A DNA stretch of 64,000 nucleotides from Bacteroidota bacterium (GCA_024280115.1 JAJRQT010000065.1:38588-102587); one strand, 5' to 3'. Positions 53,628 to 63,714 are shown, counted from the stretch's first letter. Notes: generated by a model from the letters alone, not told the origin. Numbers and translations: made by a program.

Positions 53628-56600
53628 CTATTTTTTTCTACCAAGACTTATCTTGAAGTCTTCAGGGTTACCGATTAGTTTGAGATTAAGATACCAGGTT
53701 TTATTGGAGGTGTTTTTATGCTGGATGACATCGATATGAGTACTGTCGGAGATTATCTCTTTTTTCCCAAATAATTTGTTCCGGGCTGTTTTAGTTGCCA
53801 TTTTCAACGGTACCCTGAAGTAGTATTCCATGTGGTTACTTATCATATTCTGAGAGCCTGAAATATCCAAAAATCCCAGCGTGGAATTGATGGTCATGTT
53901 GGGGATAGTAATTATTCCATTTGCCATATTTAAATTGTTCGATAGAGTATCAAATCGAATATTGGATAAATTTTTATCTTTAAAATATTCAGATAGTGCG
54001 TCTAATGGCTTGTAATTATTAAGCGCTCCATCCACAATATTAAGTTCCATCCATAGCTCAGACTCACCTATTTGTGGCACCATATTAGGATGCATAAGTA
54101 TCTTCCCATTTATCGAACCTGAAAGTCTGCCCCGGAGATTTTCTGATACTATCTGATCCTGGCCAAAATTATCGAACCTGTAAAGCATTTGATCCAGATT
54201 TACATCACTGATTTTTATTTGTGGGTGCAGATAAATACTATCGGGATTGGAACCGTCTAAATATCCTGAGATATCAAATCTACCTCCAGCCGTTTGCAAT
54301 AGAAGTGTGTCTATTTGAATGAAATGATTTTTTTGAATTCTTAAATTTGTTTTGAGATTATTGATCTGATGTTTGTGATAATTAAGCTTATCTACATCAA
54401 TATCAAAAGTCATATCTGGAAATGGTATTTGGTAGATATTGAATGCACTGTCATAATTTACTGTTTGGGTGGTATCCACCGTTGAATGATGATCATAACT
54501 AAAAAGCTGATCAAAATCGAGTCTGGACGCACTTAAATTCAGGTAATTATCTCTCCCTGCCAGGCGGTCATTATCTTCCAAATGATAAATCATGTCTGCA
54601 ACAAATTGTGAATTTCCAATTTTCCCAGACAGCGTATCTAATATTAGCTGGTCACCAATGTATCTAATCTTGCCATGAAATTGTTCAATTTTCATTTGAT
54701 GAACTTTGAGATTCGCATCTAATCTGTCAAAAAATATTTCTGTGGACTGGAGGCCTTTGTTAAATCTCAGGTTTGAATAACCGTGCATATACAATTCACT
54801 AATTTCTTCGTGTCTGTAATCTTCAGGTACATAATTTTCACCGCCGTAGGTGAAAAGGTCATTTAGGTTTAAAAGGTTAGAAGTTAAATCAAACTCAAAT
54901 TCCATATTCCCTTGCGCGCTGTCTTGTAACCAAATGGTATAATTATCCAATTTCCCGGAGTATTGAAAATCACTTTTATCAATTTTCCCATTAAAATTAA
55001 TAATTTCAAAACCTTCTTCTCCAACAATTACATGGGCGTTGAACTTCCTAAGAGTGTGTGGATAGTTCTTGAGTTTGGCATAGAAATTTTTAATGAAAAA
55101 ATCTCCTTCAGGCAGATTGGGCGATTCCATAAAAGACTTTGCTATTGTTTTGAAAGCGAGATCTAATCTTAAGTTCTCAATCTTTTCGTCTATTGGTTTT
55201 TTATTAATCGAATCATACGATGTCAATTGCTTTATATCCAGCAATGAAGAGTAAATGAATAAATCAGAATTTACTTCATCAGAAGTTTGGTGAATGATGG
55301 CGGGCAAATCATCAATTTCTCCCCTTATGGTGATGTCAGAATTCCCGACATTCATGAAAAAGTAATCAATATTAGCATGATTCCCATCCATAGTTGCTTT
55401 GATATCTATGCTGTCAAAAGGCAGCGGATATTCGGGAAGTTTAAAGGAAAGATCATTGACATTCAATTCTGTAAAGTATGATTGGCTAAATTTTCCCAGG
55501 CTCTTTTCAGGATGTTGTAAATCTATGATGTCTCTGAAATTCATTTTAATTGAAACATCACCATCCAGATTTTGCAGCGATGTGACATTGAGGAATTTGG
55601 CCAGAAAATCCAGATCAAAATTAGAGGTGATACTCATATCAATGTTGGGAGATTCAAAATTATTTACCTTCAGATCGGCTAGAAAAGTTCCGGCTTCAGG
55701 TTTTGCTGAGACATTCTCCAAAACAAATTCCATCGTCGTGATGTCTCTTGATTCACCGTTGGTAAAAAATCCTGTAAAAGAAATTTCCTCGAGTTTTTTA
55801 TGTGAAACAAGATTGCTAAAATACGCACTGTCACATCCGAATTTGGCATTGATGGCAGGATGAAAACCATTCATTGATTTTCCACTAATAGTGGCATCAA
55901 AAAATATATTGCCCGCATTTTCATATTGCTCTAGTGTCGGTATCAGCTCTTCGGGCGCAAAGGCGATGAGGAGATTAAAATTGGGATTGTTCCCATGAAT
56001 TTTTAGGTCAACATCGAAATCATCCAAAATATTGATCGATCCATCTATGTCAAAAACAGCATTTTCCAAATTGATTTCTGAAGGATTAATTGTGAGCTTG
56101 TCTTTTCCCTTATCGTAGATTAGCTCCGTATTTGCATCGAAATGTTTATTCTTAAATATCGTAGAATCACCATCGTCTATTACATTAAGAATTAAATGAC
56201 TTTCCAGACTGATCAACAAGGTGTTTTGAGCGCTTCTGAACTTTGATATCGCGTTCTCAATGTAGGTCTCAGCGTGAATATTAGTACCCTCGTCATATCC
56301 AATGATGTCCAGGTTTGAAAGTTCAATTTTCTGTATTTCAATATTATACTCATTTTTAAATTCTTCGATCTTTTTCTCACCAGTTATTGCATTTTTCAAA
56401 TTGAAACTGCCGTCTTTATAACGTACAATATCGAAATTTCCATTTTCAATATGTAGCAGGTCAACCATAAATTCTCGTTTGAAAAGCGTTAATAAATTAA
56501 AACTGAGGTGGAAATGCGACACATCAAGAATTGGCGCAAACATATCTGCTTTATCTTCATAAACCTGCACATTTTCGACAACGATCGTCATGTATGGGAA

Positions 56601-56789
56601 ATTAGTAAAGGGAGAAAAGTTAGTGCCTCCAATGACAACGGCGCCATGGAAATCATCATTAAAAGCATTAACAATTTTTTGTACAGCCTCATCCTGATAC
56701 CAAGCCAGGGTTATGATGACTATCGTAAATAAAATCAGAAAAAGAGTGATTACGCCCAATAAAATGCGTTTCCAGATTTTTTTAATCAT
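53628..56789 (-). CDS. AsmA-family protein
   Basis: A 1,053-residue protein with one N-terminal TM helix (about 9-28: ILLGVITLFLILFTIVIITL), then a long repetitive beta structure. The AsmA N-terminal domain begins FHGAVVIGGTNFSPFTNFPY. The C-terminal AsmA-like region includes LSNIRFDTLSNNLNMANGII and FRVPLKMATKTARNKLFGKK. AsmA/TamB-like proteins form periplasmic grooves thought to move phospholipids to the outer membrane. The end (LKLIGNPEDFKISLGRKK) is intact. No clear partner genes. Confidence 0.88.
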   Translation of the reverse strand: MIKKIWKRILLGVITLFLILFTIVIITLAWYQDEAVQKIVNAFNDDFHGAVVIGGTNFSPFTNFPYMTIVVENVQVYEDKADMFAPILDVSHFHLSFNLLTLFKREFMVDLLHIENGNFDIVRYKDGSFNLKNAITGEKKIEEFKNEYNIEIQKIELSNLDIIGYDEGTNIHAETYIENAISKFRSAQNTLLISLESHLILNVIDDGDSTIFKNKHFDANTELIYDKGKDKLTINPSEINLENAVFDIDGSINILDDFDVDLKIHGNNPNFNLLIAFAPEELIPTLEQYENAGNIFFDATISGKSMNGFHPAINAKFGCDSAYFSNLVSHKKLEEISFTGFFTNGESRDITTMEFVLENVSAKPEAGTFLADLKVNNFESPNIDMSITSNFDLDFLAKFLNVTSLQNLDGDVSIKMNFRDIIDLQHPEKSLGKFSQSYFTELNVNDLSFKLPEYPLPFDSIDIKATMDGNHANIDYFFMNVGNSDITIRGEIDDLPAIIHQTSDEVNSDLFIYSSLLDIKQLTSYDSINKKPIDEKIENLRLDLAFKTIAKSFMESPNLPEGDFFIKNFYAKLKNYPHTLRKFNAHVIVGEEGFEIINFNGKIDKSDFQYSGKLDNYTIWLQDSAQGNMEFEFDLTSNLLNLNDLFTYGGENYVPEDYRHEEISELYMHGYSNLRFNKGLQSTEIFFDRLDANLKVHQMKIEQFHGKIRYIGDQLILDTLSGKIGNSQFVADMIYHLEDNDRLAGRDNYLNLSASRLDFDQLFSYDHHSTVDTTQTVNYDSAFNIYQIPFPDMTFDIDVDKLNYHKHQINNLKTNLRIQKNHFIQIDTLLLQTAGGRFDISGYLDGSNPDSIYLHPQIKISDVNLDQMLYRFDNFGQDQIVSENLRGRLSGSINGKILMHPNMVPQIGESELWMELNIVDGALNNYKPLDALSEYFKDKNLSNIRFDTLSNNLNMANGIITIPNMTINSTLGFLDISGSQNMISNHMEYYFRVPLKMATKTARNKLFGKKEIISDSTHIDVIQHKNTSNKTWYLNLKLIGNPEDFKISLGRKK

Positions 56790-57296
56790 CCACCTATTCT
56801 TTTTACAACAATTACTATCTCAAAATTGGCAGCAAAAGATTTTATGAACAATCGTATGCTACCATTACTTAATTGAATACGCCTGCTATTGGAATAGTTA
56901 CCGGATAATCGATAAAAATTCCGAATTGAATTATAAATACTGCAAAGTTGAGTCTTATTAATGACTATGAGCATCGTATAATATATTATCTATTCGTACT
57001 TTCGATAAAAGAATCACCATGAAAAAAGGCATAAAACTCCTGCTGGTTTGTATTATTTGTGTTTCACTGATAACAGGTATTGTGCTGTTGGTCCAATTCA
57101 TGTCGAAGTAAAAATAATTCTTAGTGCTTATCTCTTTTTTTCTATTTCTATTGTATCATTAGCTCATTATCGCATTAATCCATTAATCACTAATATCGTG
57201 GTTGTACCATCTACATAATTCAGCGTCTTAACCTACATAATCCGACCAAATTGAACGGTTGCTCAGCTATGCGGAATTTTCAATGAAACATCCATT
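56790..57296. other. Intergenic gap holding one candidate small ORF
   Basis: About 510 bp between two minus-strand genes. The only supportable item is the 30-codon plus-strand ORF at 57019-57111 listed separately. The stretch 57160-57200 repeats CATTA/TTAATC words, as low-complexity DNA does. Confidence 0.4.
57019..57111 (+). CDS. Candidate 30-residue single-TM small protein
   Basis: ATG 57019 to TAA 57111 encodes a lysine-led hydrophobic peptide (KKGIKLLLVCIICVSLITGI and so on, ending FMSK) with a positive N-terminus, one TM helix and a positive end, the layout of known bacterial small membrane proteins. It is on the opposite strand to both neighbours. A TACTTTCG word 20 bp upstream only partly resembles a -7 element. 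Coding is unproven. Confidence 0.35.
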   Translation: MKKGIKLLLVCIICVSLITGIVLLVQFMSK

Positions 57297-58271
57297 TTAT
57301 AGTCGTTTACTAATTCCCGAGAGCCAATAGCATTGTTCAGCGGAAACGGTGACCCATGGCTTGTTATTTTTAAGCCAGTAGCCATCAGTAGTCTGCCCTG
57401 CAAGGACAGCATGTATAACTGGATGCGCAATATTGAGAAATCGTTGTTCAAGAGTCTCTGCATATAATGCCACACATCCCGGGGCTACTTTCGCTGCCCA
57501 AATAGTAGTCAATGCTTTTGGGCCAATATATTCCAGAATTTCAGCAACCTGATTTGCAAGATCTAAGGCTTTTCCATTTTTAAAAGTTTCCATATATCGG
57601 GCAAGAAAAAAGCAAATACTCCCGAGAAAATAATAACTCTCATCATTCTTACCCAATTCAATCACCCACGTTGACGGATCAGCCCTTGCGGGAACCTGTT
57701 TAATCAAAGTACCATTCTGTGAAGTACGCAACCACAAACGGTCATCCTCTATTGGCTGGTTGACCCAGGACTGCAGATAACTTAATACCGAATTGGCCAA
57801 TTCCTCATCCTTCAGGGTGCAGGCTGCCATCCCAAGAAAACTTGTTGATAATGGGTCTTCAGTCAAGTTTCCCGATAAGGTTGGATTTGTGGTTAAACCT
57901 CCGGTTTTTTGATTAAAATGATTGAGTAAAAAACCAAGCAGTAATTCTTGCAATGTCTCTTCTTCTAACTCGATTGCAGCCAATATTAGCCAGATGTTGG
58001 CATAGCTGTAAAATTCCTCATGAAATCCCGAACGAGCTGAGGAAAAATCTCCTGACGTATCCAGACAATGTTCTTTGATCCAGCCGAGGAGTTTTCGGGC
58101 GTCTTGTTTCCTCCCTCTTTCATGTAGGGCCAAAGGCCATTTGTAATAGGTCATTGGATCGGCAGGCGCATCATTTTCAAACAGGCTCTCCAGATGATTC
58201 AGCATCCATTGTTCCGTTCTGGCAGCGGCTTGGGAACAAGCATTTTTCAATTTTTTATTCGATTGCTTCAT
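57297..58271 (-). CDS. Alpha/alpha-toroid protein, function unknown
   Basis: A 324-residue, all-helical, cytoplasmic protein with no signal peptide. Helical hairpin repeats (YKWPLALHERGRKQDARKLL, YSYANIWLILAAIELEEETL, FLLNHFNQKTGGLTTNP, LGSICFFLARYMETFKNG) suggest a toroid like terpenoid cyclases, prenyltransferases or six-hairpin glycosidases. Repeated GG(L/Y)-type turns support this. No catalytic DxDD or glycosidase acid was recognised. It is divergent to the sulfatase gene (180 bp apart), so a link to sulfated-glycan use is possible. Confidence 0.55.
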   Translation of the reverse strand: MKQSNKKLKNACSQAAARTEQWMLNHLESLFENDAPADPMTYYKWPLALHERGRKQDARKLLGWIKEHCLDTSGDFSSARSGFHEEFYSYANIWLILAAIELEEETLQELLLGFLLNHFNQKTGGLTTNPTLSGNLTEDPLSTSFLGMAACTLKDEELANSVLSYLQSWVNQPIEDDRLWLRTSQNGTLIKQVPARADPSTWVIELGKNDESYYFLGSICFFLARYMETFKNGKALDLANQVAEILEYIGPKALTTIWAAKVAPGCVALYAETLEQRFLNIAHPVIHAVLAGQTTDGYWLKNNKPWVTVSAEQCYWLSGISKRL

Positions 58272-58450
58272 TTGGTTTTCGCAAATATTGCGTATTAAAT
58301 TTCAATTGGATTTAAGATAAGAACAGTCACATCTTCTTTTTAAAAACTTAAATAAGCTCCATCAAACTAAAGGTAAAACTATTTAAAATACATCCGGCAA
58401 TATGGGTAGTATTCATTAACTTGGTACAATTAAAAAATCAAATTCACACA

Positions 58451-59932
58451 ATGAAGATTCAAGTTTTAGCCGGATTAGCACTTTTTATAACTCTTATTGG
58501 CTGCAATGGAAAGAAACCCGAAAGCCAAAACACCAGCACAACACGTCCAAATATTCTTTGGATCGTTGGAGAAAATTTTGATCTTGACCTGGGTTGCTAT
58601 GGCGCCCGGAACGTATTAACCCCAAACCTGGATGGGCTTGCTGAAAAAGGGGTACGGTTCACAAATGTCTTTTCTACTTCTCCGGTTTGTGCACCAAGCC
58701 GATCGGCGTTTATGACAGGGATGTACCAGACCTCCACAGATACTCACAATATGCGTTCCCACCGTGAAGATGATTTCAGATTGCCAAAAGGAGTCAGACC
58801 CATCACCCATAGGTTGGAAAATGCAGGATATTTTACGGCCAACATTAAAACTATTGGCACACAAGTAGTAGGCACGGGAAAACTCGATCTGAATTTTGTC
58901 AATGAAGGTCCCATTTATAAATCTGAAAATTGGGAAGAACTAAAAAATAACCAACCATTTTTTGCTCAAATCAATACCCCTGAAGCAGAATATGACATTT
59001 ACGATCGAAAATCTGCAGAAAAGGAACGCGTCAAATGGGTTGGGGAAGATGTGTGGGAGAAAATCGCGACACCTGAAAATGTCACTCCACCTCCGTACTA
59101 TCCCGATCATGAGATCACCAGGCAGGAATGGGCGCGATACCTGAACTCAGTTTCTGAAATGGATAAGCATGTTGGTGTCATTCTGGAAAAATTGCGAGTA
59201 GATGGATTGGCAGATAATACAATAGTGATATTTTTCGCAGATAATGGGAGATTAGAAGCACGTGGAATACACTGGTTATGGGATTCAGGTATCCATGTAC
59301 CCATGATTATTTACTGGCCAAAAAATATCCCGTCGTCTACCCAATATTCTTCAAAAAGGGTCAATGATGAGGTCATTAGTTTGCTCGATATTACTGCTAC
59401 CACGTTGTCAATGGCTGGTATCGCCAAACCGGAAGGCATGCAGAGCAACGTGTTTTTCAGTGAAAACAGAGATACACCAAGAACTTTCGCTGTCAGTGCC
59501 CGCGACCGGATCGATGAAACAGTAAACCGGGTTCGGTCAGTTCGTGAAAAACGATATCATTATATCCGTAATTTCATTCCTGGAGAGGGATTTACATTGC
59601 TTAACAGGTATAAAGAAAAGTGCTTTTTGGTGAAGCCACTGATGCGTGAACTATATGCAAAAGGGGAGTTGACAGGCGCTGCCGCTGAATTGATGAAACC
59701 TCCACCACCGGAGCTTCTTTATGATACTGAAGCTGATCCTTATGAAATAAACAATCTTGCTGAATCTGACAATCCACAGGATAAAGAGGCACTCATCCGC
59801 CTTCGGGAAACCCTGAATGCCTGGATGAATGAAACCGGAGATCTCGGAGCAATACCGGAAGCCCCTGAGATATACGAACCATTTGTAAAGGAGATGGACG
59901 AATGGTTTGGCACACCGGATTGGTATCAATAA
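58451..59932 (+). CDS. Sulfatase (formylglycine-dependent), lipoprotein
   Basis: A 493-residue type I sulfatase. ATG 58451 gives a lipoprotein signal (MKIQVLAGLALFITLIGC, Cys18); TTG 58421 would add ten residues. The sulfatase core begins RPNILWIVGENFDLD with the metal-binding Asp. The formylglycine motif C80-A-P-S-R is intact and needs an FGE or anSME maturase, which is not in the window. FFADNGRLEARG gives the second metal site. It removes sulfate esters, likely from algal or host glycans. A hairpin at 60015-60038 may terminate it. Confidence 0.92.
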   Translation: MKIQVLAGLALFITLIGCNGKKPESQNTSTTRPNILWIVGENFDLDLGCYGARNVLTPNLDGLAEKGVRFTNVFSTSPVCAPSRSAFMTGMYQTSTDTHNMRSHREDDFRLPKGVRPITHRLENAGYFTANIKTIGTQVVGTGKLDLNFVNEGPIYKSENWEELKNNQPFFAQINTPEAEYDIYDRKSAEKERVKWVGEDVWEKIATPENVTPPPYYPDHEITRQEWARYLNSVSEMDKHVGVILEKLRVDGLADNTIVIFFADNGRLEARGIHWLWDSGIHVPMIIYWPKNIPSSTQYSSKRVNDEVISLLDITATTLSMAGIAKPEGMQSNVFFSENRDTPRTFAVSARDRIDETVNRVRSVREKRYHYIRNFIPGEGFTLLNRYKEKCFLVKPLMRELYAKGELTGAAAELMKPPPPELLYDTEADPYEINNLAESDNPQDKEALIRLRETLNAWMNETGDLGAIPEAPEIYEPFVKEMDEWFGTPDWYQ

Positions 59933-60014
59933 TGATTGAATTATAGAATATTTGCTCGGGGTGAATCTAATTTGCTGGCCAGACAGGATTGCAACTTGTG
60001 TTGATATGGTGGCT

Positions 60015-60038
60015 GGCGCGCATTTCCAAATGCGTGCC
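60015..60038. terminator. Hairpin downstream of the sulfatase gene
   Basis: GGCGCGCATTT (60015-60025) pairs with AAATGCGTGCC (60028-60038) at 10 of 11 positions, with TAATTTATAATTT after it. The T-tract is imperfect, so it may be a palindromic repeat rather than a strict terminator. Confidence 0.45.
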
Positions 60039-60103
60039 TAATTTATAATTTACTGGCAGATGCAGGAATCTGAAATCCCGGACAATTTAACATAAAAATC
60101 AAA

Positions 60104-60700
60104 TTGAACTCGACAAATAAAATAGATATCGTTAAAAAAGAAATTACCATGGGTGTTGGCCTGGTGAATATTTATGCACTGGTATTTCTGATTCCAATAA
60201 TCATCATACTTGCAATTCCTTACTACTACATATGGCCGGAACAATTTACAATTGAAAAAATAAAAAGCTACATGGAAGCGCGAGACGCGTGGACCAACAT
60301 GGATATAGCCATAGGCTTTGCCATGCTATTGCTAAGCATTGCGGCCCATGAACTGCTACACGGCCTGGGGTGGAGCAGGTATGCAAAAAATGGCTGGAAA
60401 TCCATCAAATTTGGCGTAAACTGGAAATTCTTCACCCCCTATTGCCACTGTAATGAACCGTTACAATTGAATCATTACAGAATAGGATCTGTATAGCCGG
60501 CGATTGTTTTGGGCATCATCCCATTTTTCATTGCCATTATTACGGGCAACCTGGGTTTAATGGTTTTTGGCTTTTTTTTCACTTTTGCAGCTGGCGGAGA
60601 TTTTTTGATATTGTGGTTGCTTAGAAAAGAAAAATCAAATGTGCTCGTTCAGGATCACCCGGATAAAATTGGATGTATTATACTAAAACATTCAGTATGA
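60104..60700 (+). pseudogene. DUF3267 zinc-metalloprotease-like gene interrupted by an in-frame TAG
   Basis: A DUF3267 membrane protein in one reading frame (start TTG 60104 or ATG 60149). TM helix one is at VNIYALVFLIPIIIILAIPY. The zinc motif HELLHGLGW is intact, and SIKFGVNWKFFTPYCHCNEP is a family hallmark. After HYRIGSV comes TAG (60494-60496), then without frame change PAIVLGIIPFFIAIITGN and two more TM helices to TGA 60700. Intact relatives continue through this point without a stop. So a single codon change breaks the gene; readthrough or sequencing error are the alternatives. Confidence 0.75.
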
Positions 60701-60865
60701 ATGAAAACCAATCTAATATAGCAATGCACAATTGAAGTTCTCCAAACTTTTAACGAAAATACATATTAGGTTTCTATCCGCTATTTTTATGAAAAAGTTA
60801 TTTTATTTAAAATTTTCATGAGTTAAATGACAGTTACCGTATAAACCATTGTATAGTTTTAAAAT

Positions 60866-61348
60866 ATGAAACGATTCAGATTACCAAGAAAAATAAAGAA
60901 ATCCCTTAACGGAAATCTGTGGTTATATCCGGCAGACGAAAAAGGCAATTCGTTAATGGCCAACCCCACTACTTCACAAGAGGATTATCTGGCAATCAAG
61001 CAAGGGATTGTAAGAAATCTGCTTGATCGGAATTCCAGAGCAGAACGGAAGGAAAGAAGAGAAAAACTTAATCAGGAAATCTTGGTTCCCAATGGAGAAC
61101 TTAGAAATTATGTTGATGATATAATTAGAAAGGATCTGCGAAACTCCTCATACAACAAGTTGATAGAGGCAAAGAATAATCCAAAAGCGCGAGTTGCTTA
61201 TTACAATTTTATCAATGCATACCATTTGTATAAAAACGGAGAAAGATCTTTCGGAAATATATGTTGCCTATCCATTGATCTGGCCCAGAAACTGCTGAAG
61301 GAACAAAAAAGGAAAAAGAAAAAAGGTCGGAAACACAAAAGTAGATAG
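60866..61348 (+). CDS. Basic hypothetical protein
   Basis: A 160-residue, very basic, soluble protein. N-terminal FRLPRKIKKSLNGNLWLYP, a helical middle with a charged RAERKERREKLNQEI, and a lysine-rich tail (KEQKRKKKKGRKHKSR) that could bind nucleic acid. No known domain recognised. Codon use looks like its neighbours. It follows the broken DUF3267 gene by about 165 bp and has no clear operon partner. Confidence 0.6.
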   Translation: MKRFRLPRKIKKSLNGNLWLYPADEKGNSLMANPTTSQEDYLAIKQGIVRNLLDRNSRAERKERREKLNQEILVPNGELRNYVDDIIRKDLRNSSYNKLIEAKNNPKARVAYYNFINAYHLYKNGERSFGNICCLSIDLAQKLLKEQKRKKKKGRKHKSR

Positions 61349-61461
61349 GTCATCTCTCACACTTTTGCATTTCACCCCGATTTTCGTAGTCTTAGGTGCG
61401 CATCACAAAAAGAGCGTTTTATTTACAATCACAGGGGTTTGCTATCCCAGATTTTACTCTT

Positions 61462-62319
61462 TTATTTCACCTTCGGCTTAAAAAAGTCTCCCGGCTCCAG
61501 ACCACATTCCTCAATCATTTGTATGGAATAATCAAGCGTTCCGAGTTCTTTACCTGTATTGTTGGTTCCCATACTGAATTTCGCACCGGCAGCTTTGGCC
61601 CTTTTTATAAATGTTGCAGAAGGAATTTTATACCTGGCATTAATTTCAATAGCAATTTTGTTGGCAACAGCGGCATTGATCACTTTGTCCATGCGTTCCT
61701 CTGTCCATAACGCATCGTATTCATTTTGAATAACTACCGGCAAAAAGGTGGAATTCACATAGATATCAATTGGCTCATCTTCCATTACGCCAACGATTTT
61801 GCTCACAAGCTGATCCATAAAATCATCTTTGTCGTCAACAAATACCTCATCGGGCATCCACAGTCGCATTCTTCTTCCTTTGCTGTCAGTCCAGGTCATG
61901 GCATCCGTAAATACATAATCAAACGTGGCGATGCTCTCCTTTGAGAAAATATCAACCCATTCTCTACCTTCGGCCTGCATAGCCAATAGGACAGGATATT
62001 CTTTATATTTTTCATAGTTCGCCAGGAGGGTGGCATCATTGGTAATTGGGAATCCAATACCTGCATTGAATGCGACTCCATAATCAATGCCTGTTTTTTT
62101 GGAGTGCTCCAGCAATTCTTCCATTGTCAGTCCGCCTTTGAGGTGACCGTGATAATCGACTATCTCATAGCCTGCTTTTTTAAGGTCGGCTATTTTTTTG
62201 ATGATGGGGTTTTCAGGAGTTTCTTTAACTTCATCGGTGGTTTGCTTTTCAGTTTTTGGATTACACCCAAAAATCAGACTTACGGATATGAAAGCGACAA
62301 AAAAGATAGTTTTCTTCAT
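61462..62319 (-). CDS. PHP/amidohydrolase-like lipoprotein
   Basis: A 285-residue lipoprotein (signal ISVSLIFGC, Cys19). The metal-ligand start YEIVDYHGHLKGGLTMEELL carries HxH like the PHP and amidohydrolase families. Later motifs are FDYVFTDAMTW, the strand IAIEINARYKIPSATFIKRA and FSMGTNNTGKELG, where PHP proteins usually have a GSDAH-like motif; here it reads MGTNN, so the last metal ligand may be lost. It is predicted to act as a phosphoesterase or hydrolase at the envelope. Activity uncertain. Confidence 0.7.
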   Translation of the reverse strand: MKKTIFFVAFISVSLIFGCNPKTEKQTTDEVKETPENPIIKKIADLKKAGYEIVDYHGHLKGGLTMEELLEHSKKTGIDYGVAFNAGIGFPITNDATLLANYEKYKEYPVLLAMQAEGREWVDIFSKESIATFDYVFTDAMTWTDSKGRRMRLWMPDEVFVDDKDDFMDQLVSKIVGVMEDEPIDIYVNSTFLPVVIQNEYDALWTEERMDKVINAAVANKIAIEINARYKIPSATFIKRAKAAGAKFSMGTNNTGKELGTLDYSIQMIEECGLEPGDFFKPKVK

Positions 62320-62478
62320 GATTTATAGTTTTAAAAATTAATCGTGTTGCGGTGGCAATTTAGCTATGGATTTTGAGGAATAAAAAATTAATTATTAAAA
62401 CGACATTGAGTCATTTTTTTTAACTTCAAAAACACAAATGGAGAAAATTGAAATTATTTTAAATAAAACACCAATATC

Positions 62479-63714
62479 ATGAAGACAGCTCGTTCGACTA
62501 TTTCATTGAAAATAAAAATCACTGCATTGCTTTTTCTTTTCGGATTCATTTGGAATAAAGGAACGGCCTCATCTTTCAAACATATCAACTACCATATTGA
62601 AAATGGTTCTCCGCTTTTCTATGAGATTCAGGAAGACAGTTCTGTATTGATCAGCTTGATCTACGACAATGAACGCAATTCGCCAAACCGGGCAGCAGGA
62701 CACTGGCATTTTCAGGTTCTTGCTGACAAAGAATCCCGGGTAAAATTGGTTTTACAAAATTTCGATAATATCTGGAATGGTCAATTAGGCTCCCCAATCA
62801 AAGATAATACCACATGCTATTTATCAGTTGATGGCAAAAACTGGCAAGTCATTGAAACTAATAAAACATCGGAAAATCGCTTGGAAATTGACTTTATCAT
62901 GCCTGCTGATTCTGTTTATGTGGCACGTTTGGAACCCTACCGGATTAGCGATCTTGAAAAACTGAAAGCTGAAATTGAAAACAACCCGCACATCCAAATA
63001 ACAGAAATCGGTCGAACTGTTGAAAACCGTCCTTTGGAAATTATTAGAATTGGCCATGAAGGTGCCCCAAACCGAATACTGATAAGGGGGCGAGCACATG
63101 CCTGGGAGCCGGGCGGCAATTGGGTTATCCAGGGGCTCATAAAAAATCTATTAAAAAATGATAAAAAAATCGATGAATACTTAAGCAGTTATTGCATTTA
63201 TATTCTTCCAATGGCGAACATAGATGGAGTAGCTCACGGTGGAACCAGATTCAATTTGCAGGGAATGGATTTGAACAGAAATTGGGATAAAAAGGCTGAT
63301 CCTTTCCTTTCCCCGGAGAATGCCGCATTAGAAAGGTGGCTGGCTCATCAAATCGAGGTGGGGTTGAAGCCTGACCTTGCCATTGATTTCCATAACGATT
63401 CAGGGGGCAATCTTCATATTTCAAGACCCAATATAAACCTCGACAGATATCTCTCCAACATGGAGCGTTTCGAGGAATTATTAAGAAAGCATACCTGGTT
63501 TACCGAAGGAAGTACTGGTAGTAATTTCCGAAATCCCGGAACAGTTGGCGAAGGATTGCTGGAACGATACGGTATCGACGCATTAATTTATGAGCTTAAT
63601 GCCAACTGGATAGCGGGATTAAAGAAGGCTCCTTTTGGAAAAGACTGGATATTGTTAGGGGAGCAATTATGCGAAGTCTTTTATTCTTATTTTCCCGAAA
63701 ATGAGCAAAAGTAA
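62479..63714 (+). CDS. M14-family zinc carboxypeptidase
   Basis: A 411-residue exported protein (signal-like TM at about 9-30). An N-terminal beta domain (about 35-155) precedes the M14 peptidase. Zinc ligands are H and E in GRAHAWEPGGNW, and the later ligand His is in IDFHNDSGG. Substrate-binding residues DLNRNWD and the catalytic Glu in IYELNANWI are present. The layout with an N-terminal beta domain is that of cytosolic carboxypeptidase-like (M14B/AGBL-type) proteins. It trims C-terminal residues or acts on peptidoglycan peptides; the substrate is unknown. Plus-strand and divergent from the PHP-like gene. Confidence 0.88.
   Translation: MKTARSTISLKIKITALLFLFGFIWNKGTASSFKHINYHIENGSPLFYEIQEDSSVLISLIYDNERNSPNRAAGHWHFQVLADKESRVKLVLQNFDNIWNGQLGSPIKDNTTCYLSVDGKNWQVIETNKTSENRLEIDFIMPADSVYVARLEPYRISDLEKLKAEIENNPHIQITEIGRTVENRPLEIIRIGHEGAPNRILIRGRAHAWEPGGNWVIQGLIKNLLKNDKKIDEYLSSYCIYILPMANIDGVAHGGTRFNLQGMDLNRNWDKKADPFLSPENAALERWLAHQIEVGLKPDLAIDFHNDSGGNLHISRPNINLDRYLSNMERFEELLRKHTWFTEGSTGSNFRNPGTVGEGLLERYGIDALIYELNANWIAGLKKAPFGKDWILLGEQLCEVFYSYFPENEQK

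Noticed and set aside
55399..55863. 154-codon plus-strand ORF
   Set aside because: Antisense to the AsmA-like gene, whose frame is well supported; no recognisable motif in this one.
60719..60865. Promoter or small ORF between DUF3267 and the basic protein
   Set aside because: AT-rich with several TAT words but no TANNTTTG at proper distance and no ORF over 20 codons.
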